Origin: Acetobacter sacchari
Lineage (GTDB): Bacteria > Pseudomonadota > Alphaproteobacteria > Acetobacterales > Acetobacteraceae
NCBI RefSeq assembly: GCF_017377715.1
Contig: NZ_JAFVMF010000001.1
Coordinates: 124,001-188,000 of the forward strand
Reading direction: 5' to 3'
Length of the DNA: 64,000 bases
A program made the position numbers and the translations under genes. Of the stretch, positions 8,927 through 18,526 are shown piece after piece (positions within the stretch are counted from its first letter, which is position 1; every line of letters starts with the position of its first letter). The notes beneath the pieces are model-generated. The model was not told the DNA's origin. It searched no databases and worked only from the letters and a program-made list of their open reading frames with translations.

Positions 8927-10516
8927 ATGAACGCATTTTCCTCTCCGCATGTGTCTTCAACGGTGGTTCGCGAAAAACTTCGCGACGGCGAGGAGATTGC
9001 GCTGTTTGATCTGCGCGAGGAAGGTCCGTTCGCGGCGGCGCATCCGCTGTTCGCGGTGAACCTGCCGCTCGGTCGTATTGAGGAACGTCTTGCGGGGCTG
9101 GCGCCGCGTCGTGACGCGCCCATTGTGATCTATGACGAGGGGGAAGGCCGCGTTGCGAAGGCGCTGCCGATTTTTCGTAGGCTGGGCTACACGAATGTCT
9201 CGGCGCTCGCTGGCGGACTGGAGGGGTGGCGTAATTCGGGCGGCGAAATTTTCATCGACGTCAATGTGCCGTCCAAATCTTTCGGCGAACTGGTCGAACA
9301 CGAGCGCGGCACGCCGTCGTTGCCGGCGCGGGAACTGTATGAACGTCTCGAGCGTGGGGATGACCTCGTGGTTCTCGATGCACGTCGGTTCAGCGAATAT
9401 ACGACCATGTCCATTCCGAGCGGCCGTTCCGTTCCTGGCGCGGAACTGGCGTTGCGTGTTCGTGGTCTGGCGCCATCGCCGCAGACGACCGTTGTCGTGA
9501 ATTGCGCGGGGCGCACGCGCTCCATTATCGGTGCGCAATCGCTGATCAACGCAGGTATTCCCAATCCTGTCTTCGCGTTGCGCAACGGAACGATTGGCTG
9601 GACGCTTGAGGGATTACAACTCGCGCATGGAGAGACAAAGCGCGCTGGCGACGTGCGGGAGAATGACCGGGCAGCCGCGTTGCAGGGGGCGATTTCTCTG
9701 GCGGAACGAGCGGGGGTGCGGTTGATCGACGCCGCAGGCGTCGACGATTTGGCGGCGGACACAGCGCGTACGCTGTACCGGCTGGACGTCCGCTCTCCGG
9801 AAGAATACGAGGCCTCCCATCTTGCAGGTTTTCGGTCGGCGCCGGGCGGCCAGTTGGTGCAGGCCACGGATGAATGGGTCGGCGTGCGACATGGAACGAT
9901 CGTCCTGACCGATGATGACGGCGTGCGCGCCCGCATGACGGGGCACTGGTTGCGGCAACTTGGCTGGAATGAGGTTTATGTTCTGACGGACTGGTCGGAT
10001 CTGCCGCGCGAGAGCGGCGTCGAGCAAACGCCGCTCGCTGGTCCGTTGCCGGATGTGCGCTTCGTCTCGGTGAAGGATTTGTCTGAACGTGTGGCTCCGT
10101 TTGTCATTGACCTCGCCACGAGTCCAGAATTTCGAAAAAAACACATTCCTGGATCGCATTTTGCGATTCGTAGTGATGTCGAAGAGATTTTCGGGAAACT
10201 AGGCGCTCGCAAGATTGTCCTGACGTCTCCAGATGGCCTTGCCGCACGCCTGGCGGCGCCGGAATTTGAAGCCCAGGGTTTTGACGTAGAGGTTCTGGAG
10301 GGAGGACTGGCCGCATGGCTTGCGGCGAAGCGGCCGATCGAGGCGGGGTTGACGCCGGAAGCTGCGCTGTCTGAACCGAACGATGTCTACAAACGTCCGT
10401 ATGAGGGAGCCGATAACTCTGCAGCGGCGATGCAGGCTTACCTTGACTGGGAATTTGGTTTGATTGCTCAACTTGAGCGTGACGGGACGCACGGATTTCG
10501 TGTTTTAAAAGGGTGA
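8927..10516 (+). CDS. Four-domain rhodanese-like sulfurtransferase
   Basis: A 529-residue cytoplasmic protein made of four rhodanese domains (about residues 10-105, 130-235, 255-375 and 380-490) plus a helical tail. Rhodanese domains pass sulfane sulfur through an active-site Cys. Only domain 2 has that Cys (VVVNCAGRTRS, Cys 193). The equivalent loops of domains 1, 3 and 4 carry Asp or Pro-Asp (IYDEGEGR, LTDDDGVR, LTSPDGLA), so three domains are likely inactive and structural. It starts three bases after the thiol dioxygenase stop and ends the operon. It probably handles sulfur released by the upstream enzymes. Confidence 0.9.
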   Translation: MNAFSSPHVSSTVVREKLRDGEEIALFDLREEGPFAAAHPLFAVNLPLGRIEERLAGLAPRRDAPIVIYDEGEGRVAKALPIFRRLGYTNVSALAGGLEGWRNSGGEIFIDVNVPSKSFGELVEHERGTPSLPARELYERLERGDDLVVLDARRFSEYTTMSIPSGRSVPGAELALRVRGLAPSPQTTVVVNCAGRTRSIIGAQSLINAGIPNPVFALRNGTIGWTLEGLQLAHGETKRAGDVRENDRAAALQGAISLAERAGVRLIDAAGVDDLAADTARTLYRLDVRSPEEYEASHLAGFRSAPGGQLVQATDEWVGVRHGTIVLTDDDGVRARMTGHWLRQLGWNEVYVLTDWSDLPRESGVEQTPLAGPLPDVRFVSVKDLSERVAPFVIDLATSPEFRKKHIPGSHFAIRSDVEEIFGKLGARKIVLTSPDGLAARLAAPEFEAQGFDVEVLEGGLAAWLAAKRPIEAGLTPEAALSEPNDVYKRPYEGADNSAAAMQAYLDWEFGLIAQLERDGTHGFRVLKG

Positions 10517-11150
10517 TGCGCGTCGGGTGATCATGTCTGGAGTGAGGCAATTGTTATGCCAAGCTCCAGATTGGTCGTTTTTGGTTATTGAAATTTGAAA
10601 GCAGCATGCCCTTCTTGGAATAAATGAAGGTATGGGGAAAATTTTCTTATACAGAAAATGTTTTTTGGGGCGACTATATCTTATAGATGACCCGCACATT
10701 CCCTGCACAAGCGAGTCTGTTGGGGTAGCCCCAGATATTCGTATGTCGGAAATAATGTAAGTCGAGTTGGCGTAATGCTGCAAACGAATTTCCGATAGAT
10801 AATTAAATTACTGAGATTTATAGAAAATCATACCGTGGTCATGGTCTTTTAATTTATGGCTTGTGAAACATCTGCAGTTTTCCTTGCGCCTGTTCGGGCA
10901 TAAATTCCGTTCGTATTCGCACGGGCCATGGGTGTGGCGGATACATGAGGCGAGCGAATGACAGATTTTCAAAAATAAACATGAATAGTTATAATGTTAA
11001 ATATGAATTTTATTGAAATATATTCCATTTACGGTGTTGTATTTGATTTGGCAATGAAGTTACTTTAAATAAATCAATATAGAAATTGTATATTTTGGAA
11101 AAAATATAGATATTAATTGTGTTGTTCTCGTTGCTTCGGAATGACATGAT
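10517..11150. other. AT-rich intergenic region before TonB receptor
   Basis: About 630 bases, strongly AT-rich from about 10560 to 11150. Short open frames here do not look like proteins. Part of it must hold the promoter of the TonB-dependent receptor. No Fur-like palindrome, riboswitch or terminator with a U tract was recognised. Confidence 0.4.
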
Positions 11151-13535
11151 ATGACGCTAGCTTGTGTTGATTCTTCACGCGCCCTGAAAAACGGCCGCCG
11201 ACTGATGCTGCTGGTGTCAGCCTTTACATCCTCAACGGCTTTGGCGGCGTCTTCCGACGTGTCGCAGTCTCGATCTGTGGGGGCGCATAAATCCCGCGAT
11301 GCGGCGCAAGTTCATCATCCGGCGCCCCGAGCGTCCGTGGGGAAGGCCGAAAGCATTGCAGTTACCGGACAGACGCACGGCGCGCGTCTGCATGCCGCGT
11401 TGCAACGCACTCCAGCGTCTATCTCTTTGCTGACAGGAGAGCGTCTGCGCCAACTTGGGGTGACGGATGTGCGACAACTGGCCAACTTGACGCCAAATTT
11501 GTACGAACCACGTGCGACGGTGGGATTTTCGGCAACCAACTATTTCATTCGTGGCATTGGAGAACTTGACCCGCAAGGAGAGCCGTCAGTCGGCACCTAT
11601 ATCGACGGCGTTTATCTGCCGCGGACTATAGGCACGATGCAGGAATTGCTGGACGTGGATAACGTGCAGATCGACCGTGGGCCGGTCGGCTTTACTGCAG
11701 GGCACCAGGCCGAAGGCGGCGCAGTGCGCATCAACACCGTGGCGCCAGGAAACACAAAGCAGTTTCGCGCGCTGGTTGGATATGGATCATATAATGAGTA
11801 CCGGGCCGCGTTTCTGGCGAGTGGCGCGCTCGTGAAGGATCGTGTTTACGCGAGCCTCGCCTTCGATCGTCATGGCCGTGACGGCTTTGATCGCAACTAC
11901 ACGCTCAACCAGACCGAGAATAATATTGATTACACGCAGGCGCGTGGAAAATTGCGCTTCACGCCGAATGACCGCTGGGACATTACGCTCGCGTTTGACG
12001 GAACGGTGGATGGCTCGACCAACCGGGGGTATGGCAATTTGCTGAATGGCTACACCCATGGTTTATATTCTTCGATTTATCCTAAAAATAATTACAGTCA
12101 GGTCGGATTTACAGGAAACGTCAACTATGTCGTCAACTCTCACCTGCAGCTGCATTCGACGACGGCCGTTCGGGGGTATGACGACACAGGATATTATGAC
12201 AACTACGGAACGAAATACATTCAGAGGTCGCAACTTCTTTATTATAAAGACCGCGCGTATTCCGAGGATTTAAATTTGCACGGCGATTATGGGCGGCTCT
12301 CCTTCACCGTCGGCGCGTATTTCATGTACGAAGATTGGTATACTGCACGGCGTGCGAACAATACGACCGGAGCCTGGTACCCGGATTCACAGGCCGCCTC
12401 TCTTCAGAGCTACACGCCAGTATATGCCAAAATCGATCAGTTGACACGTATCTGGGCTTTATATGGGCAGGCGGAATACAAAATTACGCCGACTTTGACA
12501 GCGACGGTGGGGTTGCGATTCAATCATGAATCTCATTCGAACGCGGAAGACCTGAACTACCTCGTAGCTGGCGGCAATCATTCCGTGGGCTGGCCGGGCG
12601 TCATAGCCGCTCTTTACTCCGGCGCCCCGGGCGCTTCGGCATGGCCGGGGCACGCCGCAGCCCATGCCGACTGGACGCAATTGCTGCCGAAAGGCGCTTT
12701 GACCTGGCAGATTACGCCGAGTGTCATGCCCTACGTATCGATCTCGCAGGGAAGTAAATCGGGTGGATACGATTATCGCGCTCAGACGCCCGGCGCAGCC
12801 AATATGGCGCAAGCTTTACTGCCTTATAAACCTGAGCTGGTGACGACGTTCGAAATTGGCGCGAAGACCAGTCCGCTCGCCCATATTCTGGAAGTAAACG
12901 GCGCGCTATTCTGGAACAATTTTAATAACATCCAGATGACGACTTATGACGCGACGACTGCGCTCTCCCACAGGTTCAATGCAGGCAAAGGGCACTCGGC
13001 AGGCGCGGAGATGGAGGCCACTGCGCATATCGGATCGAACTGGGATATGCACTACACCGCGTCCTATCTCTATGCGCAGTTGGACCATTTCGACGGCGTC
13101 TCTACGGCTCCCCTGAAACTGGCCGAAGGAGGGGCATACAATAACGCGCCGCATACGGGCGCACGGCTTCCATATTCTCCACGCTGGCAGATGAACGCGT
13201 CCGTCTTCTACCGTGTGCCGCTGCGCCGTGCGCCGGGCCGGTTCAGCATCGGCGCCGACGTTTCATGGCAGTCTTCGCTCTATCTCGACGGGAATGAAAA
13301 CGCGCAGACAAGACTGTCACCGCAGACATATTTCAACGCCATTGCGACATGGACAAGCGATGACAAGCGATGGACCATCACGGGGCAGGTCCGCAATATT
13401 CTTGACCGCAGGTATCCGCAGACCTTGTCGTATACGCTCGGCTCCGCTTCGCACGGGGTATATTCGCCCGTGAACTATGCGGCGGCGTTCGCAGACCCGC
13501 GCACGATTTTCGTTACGGCCGAATACAAGTTGTGA
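11151..13535 (+). CDS. TonB-dependent outer-membrane receptor
   Basis: A 794-residue protein: signal peptide (hydrophobic core MLLVSAFTSSTALAA, about residues 19-33), a likely TonB box near ESIAVTG, a plug domain (ISLLTGERLRQLGV, NYFIRGIGELDPQGEPSVGTYIDGVY, VDNVQIDRGPVG) and a 22-strand barrel. Such receptors import siderophores, cofactors or plant-derived compounds using TonB energy. The plug resembles the group of receptors with the IDGVY motif, which often import non-siderophore ligands. The protein ends in TAEYKL rather than the usual aromatic residue. A carboxylesterase follows 167 bases downstream on the same strand. Confidence 0.9.
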   Translation: MTLACVDSSRALKNGRRLMLLVSAFTSSTALAASSDVSQSRSVGAHKSRDAAQVHHPAPRASVGKAESIAVTGQTHGARLHAALQRTPASISLLTGERLRQLGVTDVRQLANLTPNLYEPRATVGFSATNYFIRGIGELDPQGEPSVGTYIDGVYLPRTIGTMQELLDVDNVQIDRGPVGFTAGHQAEGGAVRINTVAPGNTKQFRALVGYGSYNEYRAAFLASGALVKDRVYASLAFDRHGRDGFDRNYTLNQTENNIDYTQARGKLRFTPNDRWDITLAFDGTVDGSTNRGYGNLLNGYTHGLYSSIYPKNNYSQVGFTGNVNYVVNSHLQLHSTTAVRGYDDTGYYDNYGTKYIQRSQLLYYKDRAYSEDLNLHGDYGRLSFTVGAYFMYEDWYTARRANNTTGAWYPDSQAASLQSYTPVYAKIDQLTRIWALYGQAEYKITPTLTATVGLRFNHESHSNAEDLNYLVAGGNHSVGWPGVIAALYSGAPGASAWPGHAAAHADWTQLLPKGALTWQITPSVMPYVSISQGSKSGGYDYRAQTPGAANMAQALLPYKPELVTTFEIGAKTSPLAHILEVNGALFWNNFNNIQMTTYDATTALSHRFNAGKGHSAGAEMEATAHIGSNWDMHYTASYLYAQLDHFDGVSTAPLKLAEGGAYNNAPHTGARLPYSPRWQMNASVFYRVPLRRAPGRFSIGADVSWQSSLYLDGNENAQTRLSPQTYFNAIATWTSDDKRWTITGQVRNILDRRYPQTLSYTLGSASHGVYSPVNYAAAFADPRTIFVTAEYKL

Positions 13536-13702
13536 CCCTCGTGTTTCCGCCGCGTCGGATCTGACGGAACGACGCGATTTTGACGCGCCTCGCGACTTGC
13601 GTCTGAACCAGGATACTATCGCCCAACATACGTTGCCTGATGATAACAATCCTCGTAGCGTCGGAATGTTTTGGGAAGTGATTATTCAGGCAGGAGACGC
13701 AG

Positions 13703-15157
13703 GTGAGTGCAACCCGGATAAAGAAGAAATTCTCTGGCCCGGGTTGGCTTGCCCTTGCCCTTCTGCTCTCGCATGGAACTGCGCGCTCGACGTCGCCTGC
13801 ACGCGAAGCGGTTCATTTTTCGCACGATGTGAAAATTTCGACGGCATTGGGCGAAATCGCGGGAACGGAACGGGACGGAGTCGAAGCCTTCAAGGGCATT
13901 CCCTTCGCTCAGCCCCCCATCGGGGCATTGCGGTGGGCGGCGCCACAACCGGCGTCCCGATGGGCCGGAGTCTTGGACGCGACGCATTTTCGGTCGGATT
14001 GTATGCAAAAACCCTTTCCCAGTGACGCGGCGCCGCTGGGCGGCCCGGTGTCAGAGGACTGCCTCTATCTCAATATCTGGCGCCCCGTATCAGCTGTGAA
14101 AACGCAATCGCCCGGTCTACCTGTCATGGTCTGGATTTACGGAGGAGGATTCGTGAACGGAGGAAGCTCGCCTGCCGTTTACTCTGGAGCGCCGATTGCG
14201 AAGCAGGGCGTTGTCGTCGTCAGTTTCAACTATCGCCTCGGCCGTTTCGGAACATTTGACACAGGTTCTTTCAGGAGCGGCGGCATGAAATCAGAAAAAT
14301 CCGCCAATTACGGATTTGAAGATCAACTGGCGGCGTTGCGCTGGGTCAAGGGTCATATTGCTGAATTCGGCGGAGATCCACAGCGGGTTACAGTGGTCGG
14401 CGAGAGTGCAGGGGGCGTGTCGGTCCACATGTTGCTGACCTCGCCGAACGCCGGCGACCTCTTCAGTCAAGCGGTGATCCAGTCTGGCGCTGAAGGGGTG
14501 ATGCGGGGAGCAACATCCGACGCAGCCAGAAGCGAGGCGAAAGCTTTCGCTCAGGCGCAGGGGATTCTGCCGGATGACCCGAACGCACTGGCAAAGCTGA
14601 AAGCGCTCCCGGCGTCCGCCATACTTGGCGATCTCAACATGATGGCGCTGTTTTATCCTCCTGCTGGTCCCAAAACATTTTCGAGTCCATTTCCTGATGG
14701 AGAGCTGATCGCGCCAGCGCTCGATGTCTACAAGACCGGTGCGTTCAGGCATATTCCAATGATGATCGGCGCGACAAGCGCCGATCTGGGTGGGCAGAAA
14801 GGCTTCATGATCGCTGGGGCGGAGAGAGTGGCGTCTTTGCTATCGAGAGAGAATGTTCCCGTTTATAAGTACAAATTTTCCTATGTTTCATCATCTTCCG
14901 AAGCGGCCGGGGTTCATGGAGCGGCCCATGCGACCGACATCCCGTTCTTTATGGGAACCGCAGAGACTCGTTACGGAACTGCGACATCGCAGCGGGATCG
15001 AAAAGCGGCGGCCGAGGCGAACATCCGTCTCGTGAATTTCATCAAGACAGGAAATCCTTCTGCGGATGGCGCGGATGAATGGCCGCGCTATACGAGCTCT
15101 GCCCCGTGCGTTCTAGATTTTACGACGGATGGTTCTCGGCATGTTTCGTGCCGTTGA
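13703..15157 (+). CDS. Secreted type-B carboxylesterase
   Basis: A 484-residue alpha/beta-hydrolase of the type-B carboxylesterase/lipase family. It has an N-terminal signal-like hydrophobic segment (WLALALLLSHGTA), the SEDCLYLNIWRP signature, the oxyanion GGGF motif and the nucleophile elbow GESAGG (Ser 235). The catalytic His is in GAAHATDIPFFMG. It starts at a GTG with AGGAG six bases upstream; no better ATG exists before the signal segment. The predicted location is the periplasm. Lying just after the TonB receptor, it could hydrolyse an imported ester (inference). Confidence 0.88.
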   Translation: MSATRIKKKFSGPGWLALALLLSHGTARSTSPAREAVHFSHDVKISTALGEIAGTERDGVEAFKGIPFAQPPIGALRWAAPQPASRWAGVLDATHFRSDCMQKPFPSDAAPLGGPVSEDCLYLNIWRPVSAVKTQSPGLPVMVWIYGGGFVNGGSSPAVYSGAPIAKQGVVVVSFNYRLGRFGTFDTGSFRSGGMKSEKSANYGFEDQLAALRWVKGHIAEFGGDPQRVTVVGESAGGVSVHMLLTSPNAGDLFSQAVIQSGAEGVMRGATSDAARSEAKAFAQAQGILPDDPNALAKLKALPASAILGDLNMMALFYPPAGPKTFSSPFPDGELIAPALDVYKTGAFRHIPMMIGATSADLGGQKGFMIAGAERVASLLSRENVPVYKYKFSYVSSSSEAAGVHGAAHATDIPFFMGTAETRYGTATSQRDRKAAAEANIRLVNFIKTGNPSADGADEWPRYTSSAPCVLDFTTDGSRHVSCR

Positions 15158-15183
15158 TTGATGAGAGCCCTGTCGCTTCCGCC

Positions 15184-15417
15184 TTATGAATGATCATTTT
15201 CAAAAATGTTGTCGGTTTTATGCCGGTATATGTCTTCCACGAGTAGGAACGCGCGTTCGAGGCGTTTCACAATGAGTAAAGTCACGGTTGCAACAGCTGC
15301 TGAAACGAGAGTGACGCGGCGCCATCCGCGTAGCGCGCCACTTTTCACAGGTGAGCAGGGGAAGAAGCGACCATGGTGAAGCTTCGTCCCGGACGTCGAG
15401 CCGGGGCGAAGCTTCAT
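15184..15417 (-). CDS. Small single-pass membrane protein, hypothetical
   Basis: A 77-residue reading frame beginning 4 bases after the S10 peptidase stop codon, with GGAG seven bases before its ATG. That gives it a proper ribosome-binding site and an operon position. It has a basic N-terminal stretch, one hydrophobic helix (VTLVSAAVATVTLLIV, about residues 35-50) and a charged tail. No family was recognised. The tail composition and convergence with the carboxylesterase mean a chance frame cannot be excluded. Confidence 0.45.
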   Translation of the reverse strand: MKLRPGSTSGTKLHHGRFFPCSPVKSGALRGWRRVTLVSAAVATVTLLIVKRLERAFLLVEDIYRHKTDNIFENDHS

Positions 15418-15421
15418 TTGG

Positions 15422-17128
15422 TTACTCCGTGTGGGCGGGGTTCACATTGCTGGATCGCGTGATGAAAGAAGCCACGTTCTCGTGCAACTGCTTCAACGCC
15501 GTCTCATTCGCATACACCATGTGCCCGGACTCGTACCGCGCATATTCGATGTTCGATTGCAGACGGTTTGGAATCTGCAGGTGCTTCATCTCGTAGACGC
15601 CTTCGTAATATGGCGTCGCAAGATCAAAATACCCCGCGTTCAACATGACTTTCAAAGTTGGATTTGTTTTCATCGCATAGGCGAGATCGGGCATCACGTT
15701 TGCGGAGCCGTCGAACGCCTGCCCTTCGCCGGGGGGCGTGTGCCGGAAATCCCAATGGGTGTCTATGCCCCCTCTGTAGTCCTGTCCGTTTCCGTACCCG
15801 AGCGTTTTACGTGTGTAATCGTTGAACGCGGAGATATAGGCGGAACTGATCGCTGCGGACTGCGGATCGTAGTCCGCCTCTTCGCTCAGCGGATTGATCG
15901 TTGGGCCGGAGAAGCGGGAATCGAGACGTCCCGTGGTGGTGTCATCATTTTCCTGAAGCGTTTTTTCAAACTCTCCTACATCGACACGCAGATCGGCCCG
16001 CAGAAGGTAATCCACCGGCAGGCCGGTATAGGTATGCAGCTTCTCGGCGACGGCACGCTTGCTGTCAGCAGTCAGATCTGCGCCTTTCTGCAATGCCAGA
16101 AGATAATCGTTGGACGCGAATTGCTCGACTTCCTTTAGCAAAGCCTTGAGGTCGGGAGGATTGCCGGGCAGGCGATGGTGGTACCACGCGGTCGCAGCGT
16201 AGGTTGGCAACGCCAGAACATATGGAAGGTCATTCCCGGGGTTGAGCTTTGGTTCATCCCCTTCATTGTCATAGCTGAGAATTTGGGAAAGAAGGATGAC
16301 TCCGTTGAAGTCGATATTATCCTCGTTTTGCAAATCGTTGACCAGAACGGCCGAACGGAGCGTGCCGTAGCTTTCCCCGAACAGGAACTTCGGCGAGTTG
16401 TAGCGCCCGAACTCGCCGAGGAATTGGGTGATAAAGTTGGCGAATGCGTGCCCATCGGCGTCTACACCCCAAAAGGACTTTTCGCGATCCTTGCCCGCAA
16501 TGCGTCCGAACCCGGTGCCCGGAGCGTCGATGAACACAAGATCCGTCACGTCGAGCAGACTGGCCTCGTTATTGACCAGTTGATATGGCGCGGCAGGGTC
16601 GTGGGCGTCGTTCATTGTGACGATGCGACGCGGCCCGAAAGCGCCCATATGCAGCCATACGCTCGCTGATCCCGGGCCGCCGTTATAGACGAAGGTGATC
16701 GGCCGCCCTTCCGGTTTGGCGTCTTTTTTGAAATAGGCGACGTAAAACATTGCCGCTGCGGCGTCTGGGTTGCCGTCGTCTGCCCTTCCGTCGCCCTTGT
16801 TGTCCGTGTGGAGACCAAGGCGCGTCTCCACGACCGACGTTGAATCATCCCATCCCTTGGGATGCACGATCAGCGTGCCGGCGACGGCGCGATAGTCGAT
16901 TTTCTGACCGCCGATCGTGACGCTTCCGGCGCTCTCCCGCCGGTCGGTCGTCTGCGAGGTCGTCGGCTGGGCGTGGGAGAAACTTGCGGACGAAGATTTG
17001 TCTTCCGCCGCGACCGCCCGCGATCCGGGAAAAGTCGTGGACGACAGGAGCAGCGCAAGCAGCGAAGCGGAAAAAGTGAGGCGTGAGGACGGGGAACGAG
17101 AGACTGTGGTCAACGCGATAATCTCCAT
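15422..17128 (-). CDS. Exported serine carboxypeptidase (peptidase S10)
   Basis: A 568-residue S10-family peptidase, which removes C-terminal residues from peptides at acidic pH. A Sec signal ends near SRAVA-AE (about residue 40). The oxyanion region NGGPGSASVWLHMGAFGPRR, the nucleophile GESYGTLRSA (Ser 253), the Asp in LNAGYFDLATPY and the His in YESGHMVYA form the full catalytic set, so the enzyme looks active. It is probably periplasmic or released. Bacterial S10 enzymes of this type are common in acetic acid bacteria and other acid-tolerant Gram-negatives (general knowledge). A small membrane-protein frame follows 4 bases downstream. Confidence 0.92.
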   Translation of the reverse strand: MEIIALTTVSRSPSSRLTFSASLLALLLSSTTFPGSRAVAAEDKSSSASFSHAQPTTSQTTDRRESAGSVTIGGQKIDYRAVAGTLIVHPKGWDDSTSVVETRLGLHTDNKGDGRADDGNPDAAAAMFYVAYFKKDAKPEGRPITFVYNGGPGSASVWLHMGAFGPRRIVTMNDAHDPAAPYQLVNNEASLLDVTDLVFIDAPGTGFGRIAGKDREKSFWGVDADGHAFANFITQFLGEFGRYNSPKFLFGESYGTLRSAVLVNDLQNEDNIDFNGVILLSQILSYDNEGDEPKLNPGNDLPYVLALPTYAATAWYHHRLPGNPPDLKALLKEVEQFASNDYLLALQKGADLTADSKRAVAEKLHTYTGLPVDYLLRADLRVDVGEFEKTLQENDDTTTGRLDSRFSGPTINPLSEEADYDPQSAAISSAYISAFNDYTRKTLGYGNGQDYRGGIDTHWDFRHTPPGEGQAFDGSANVMPDLAYAMKTNPTLKVMLNAGYFDLATPYYEGVYEMKHLQIPNRLQSNIEYARYESGHMVYANETALKQLHENVASFITRSSNVNPAHTE

Positions 17129-17440
17129 ACGGCGCGATGCCGGGACTATACGGTGGTCCGATGCGTTACAAAATTGGGCGATGGCGGAGAATGCGCTGCA
17201 TTACGCAAGTTTCAGACTGCATGTGGCGCTCGACGGCACGTGGTATGTTGCGTTGAAGCATTGTGTCCTCTTCCGCTCGTCTGTTGGCGCGCCGTGGGCG
17301 AAGCGGGTCCGTCGGTCGGCCGGTCTGCAATCATCCCTCGCAGAGACCACGGATTATCGACAGGCGTGTCTGCGAAAAGATGTCACAAATCAGGCCGTCA
17401 CACCTGACGCGAAGACTGATCGACGTAAATGGGCTCGACC
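17129..17440. other. Intergenic region upstream of S10 peptidase
   Basis: About 310 bases between the end of the HpnL-like gene and the S10 peptidase start. It must hold the S10 promoter. No repeat, terminator or coding frame worth calling was found. Confidence 0.35.
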
Positions 17441-18439
17441 CTATCCGCCGCGCGCGCTTACAGGCGGCGCGGCGCCCACCGGTCGCCAGCGGTGTTCCAG
17501 ATATTGCCATGCCGCGAGCGAAGGCAGGCCCCAGGCGATCTCGCGCAGTCGCTTGATCAACGAAAGGGCGATGGACACGGTCGGCGGCAGACCGAACAGA
17601 CCGCCGACGAGCACATAGCCGCCTTCGGAAACGCCCAGCCCTCCAGGGACGGCAAAGGCGACGGATTTCGCGATCTGTCCGACGCTTTCAATCACGTAAC
17701 CGGTGGCGAGAGAACGGTCATGGCCTAGAAAATGCAGGATGATGCAGACCTCGACCGCACCCAGTGACCATCCGGCAAATTGCGCGCACCCGGCGATTAT
17801 CGCCCTGCGGGGCGCGCGGTAGAGAGACATGATTTCGTCGTGCAGGCCACGGATGCCGTCGACGCCGCTCCAGCCCAGATGCGCTGCGATACGCACCAGA
17901 AGTCTCTCGACGACGGAAATCGCGCCGAACCACTGACTACCGAACAGGGCGACTCCGATGAGAAGCGCAACGCCGCCGCTCTCCATCAGCTCGTCGGTAA
18001 TTGTCGAGCGTTTAACGAGGAGAAAGAGGATCAGAAGGCCGACGACGGTGAACGCAACCTGACTGAGCAACTCGATGGTCAGATCGCAGATGGTGGCTGC
18101 CGCCGCGTGCCGAAGCCCAAGTCCCCGACGACCAAGAAGGCGCGCCGATGCGACTTCTCCTCCGATCTGCGCAACGGGAAGCAAATTGTTCACACCCTCC
18201 CGCACGCAACGGAGCAGGGCGTAATCACGCAGTTGAACGTCAGCGCCCCGGCGCCCGGAGATGACACGCCACGAATGGGCGGAAAGCAGGACCTGAACGG
18301 AATGGAAGAGGATCGCAAAGAGAACGCCCCAGCCCCCGGCGGCGACAAGGGTCAATGTGGCGGCCGCCCCGAACTGGGCCAGCATCCACGCGGTCAGTCC
18401 GACGCCAAGAATTCCGGCCAGGACCGTCAAGCGCCTCAT
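17441..18439 (-). CDS. HpnL-like lysylphosphatidylglycerol-synthase-type membrane protein
   Basis: A 332-residue inner-membrane protein with about eight helices and the flippase-like fold shared by lysyl-PG synthase N-termini (UPF0104) and HpnL of hopanoid clusters. Family-like motifs are EGVNNLLPVAQIGGEVASARLL and AFAVPGGLGVSEGGYVL. HpnL-type proteins are linked to hopanoid or lipid handling, and their exact activity is unsettled. It lies 87 bases after ribH on the same strand, so it may be read from the riboflavin operon, though a functional link is unclear. It ends with TAG. Confidence 0.8.
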   Translation of the reverse strand: MRRLTVLAGILGVGLTAWMLAQFGAAATLTLVAAGGWGVLFAILFHSVQVLLSAHSWRVISGRRGADVQLRDYALLRCVREGVNNLLPVAQIGGEVASARLLGRRGLGLRHAAAATICDLTIELLSQVAFTVVGLLILFLLVKRSTITDELMESGGVALLIGVALFGSQWFGAISVVERLLVRIAAHLGWSGVDGIRGLHDEIMSLYRAPRRAIIAGCAQFAGWSLGAVEVCIILHFLGHDRSLATGYVIESVGQIAKSVAFAVPGGLGVSEGGYVLVGGLFGLPPTVSIALSLIKRLREIAWGLPSLAAWQYLEHRWRPVGAAPPVSARGG

Positions 18440-18526
18440 CGTCAGGTGGGCCTCCCCCCTTAACTAGCAGCGGATACCGGCGCAGGATCGATGCCACCCG
18501 GGGGGCGATCCTTTTCGATATGCCGA

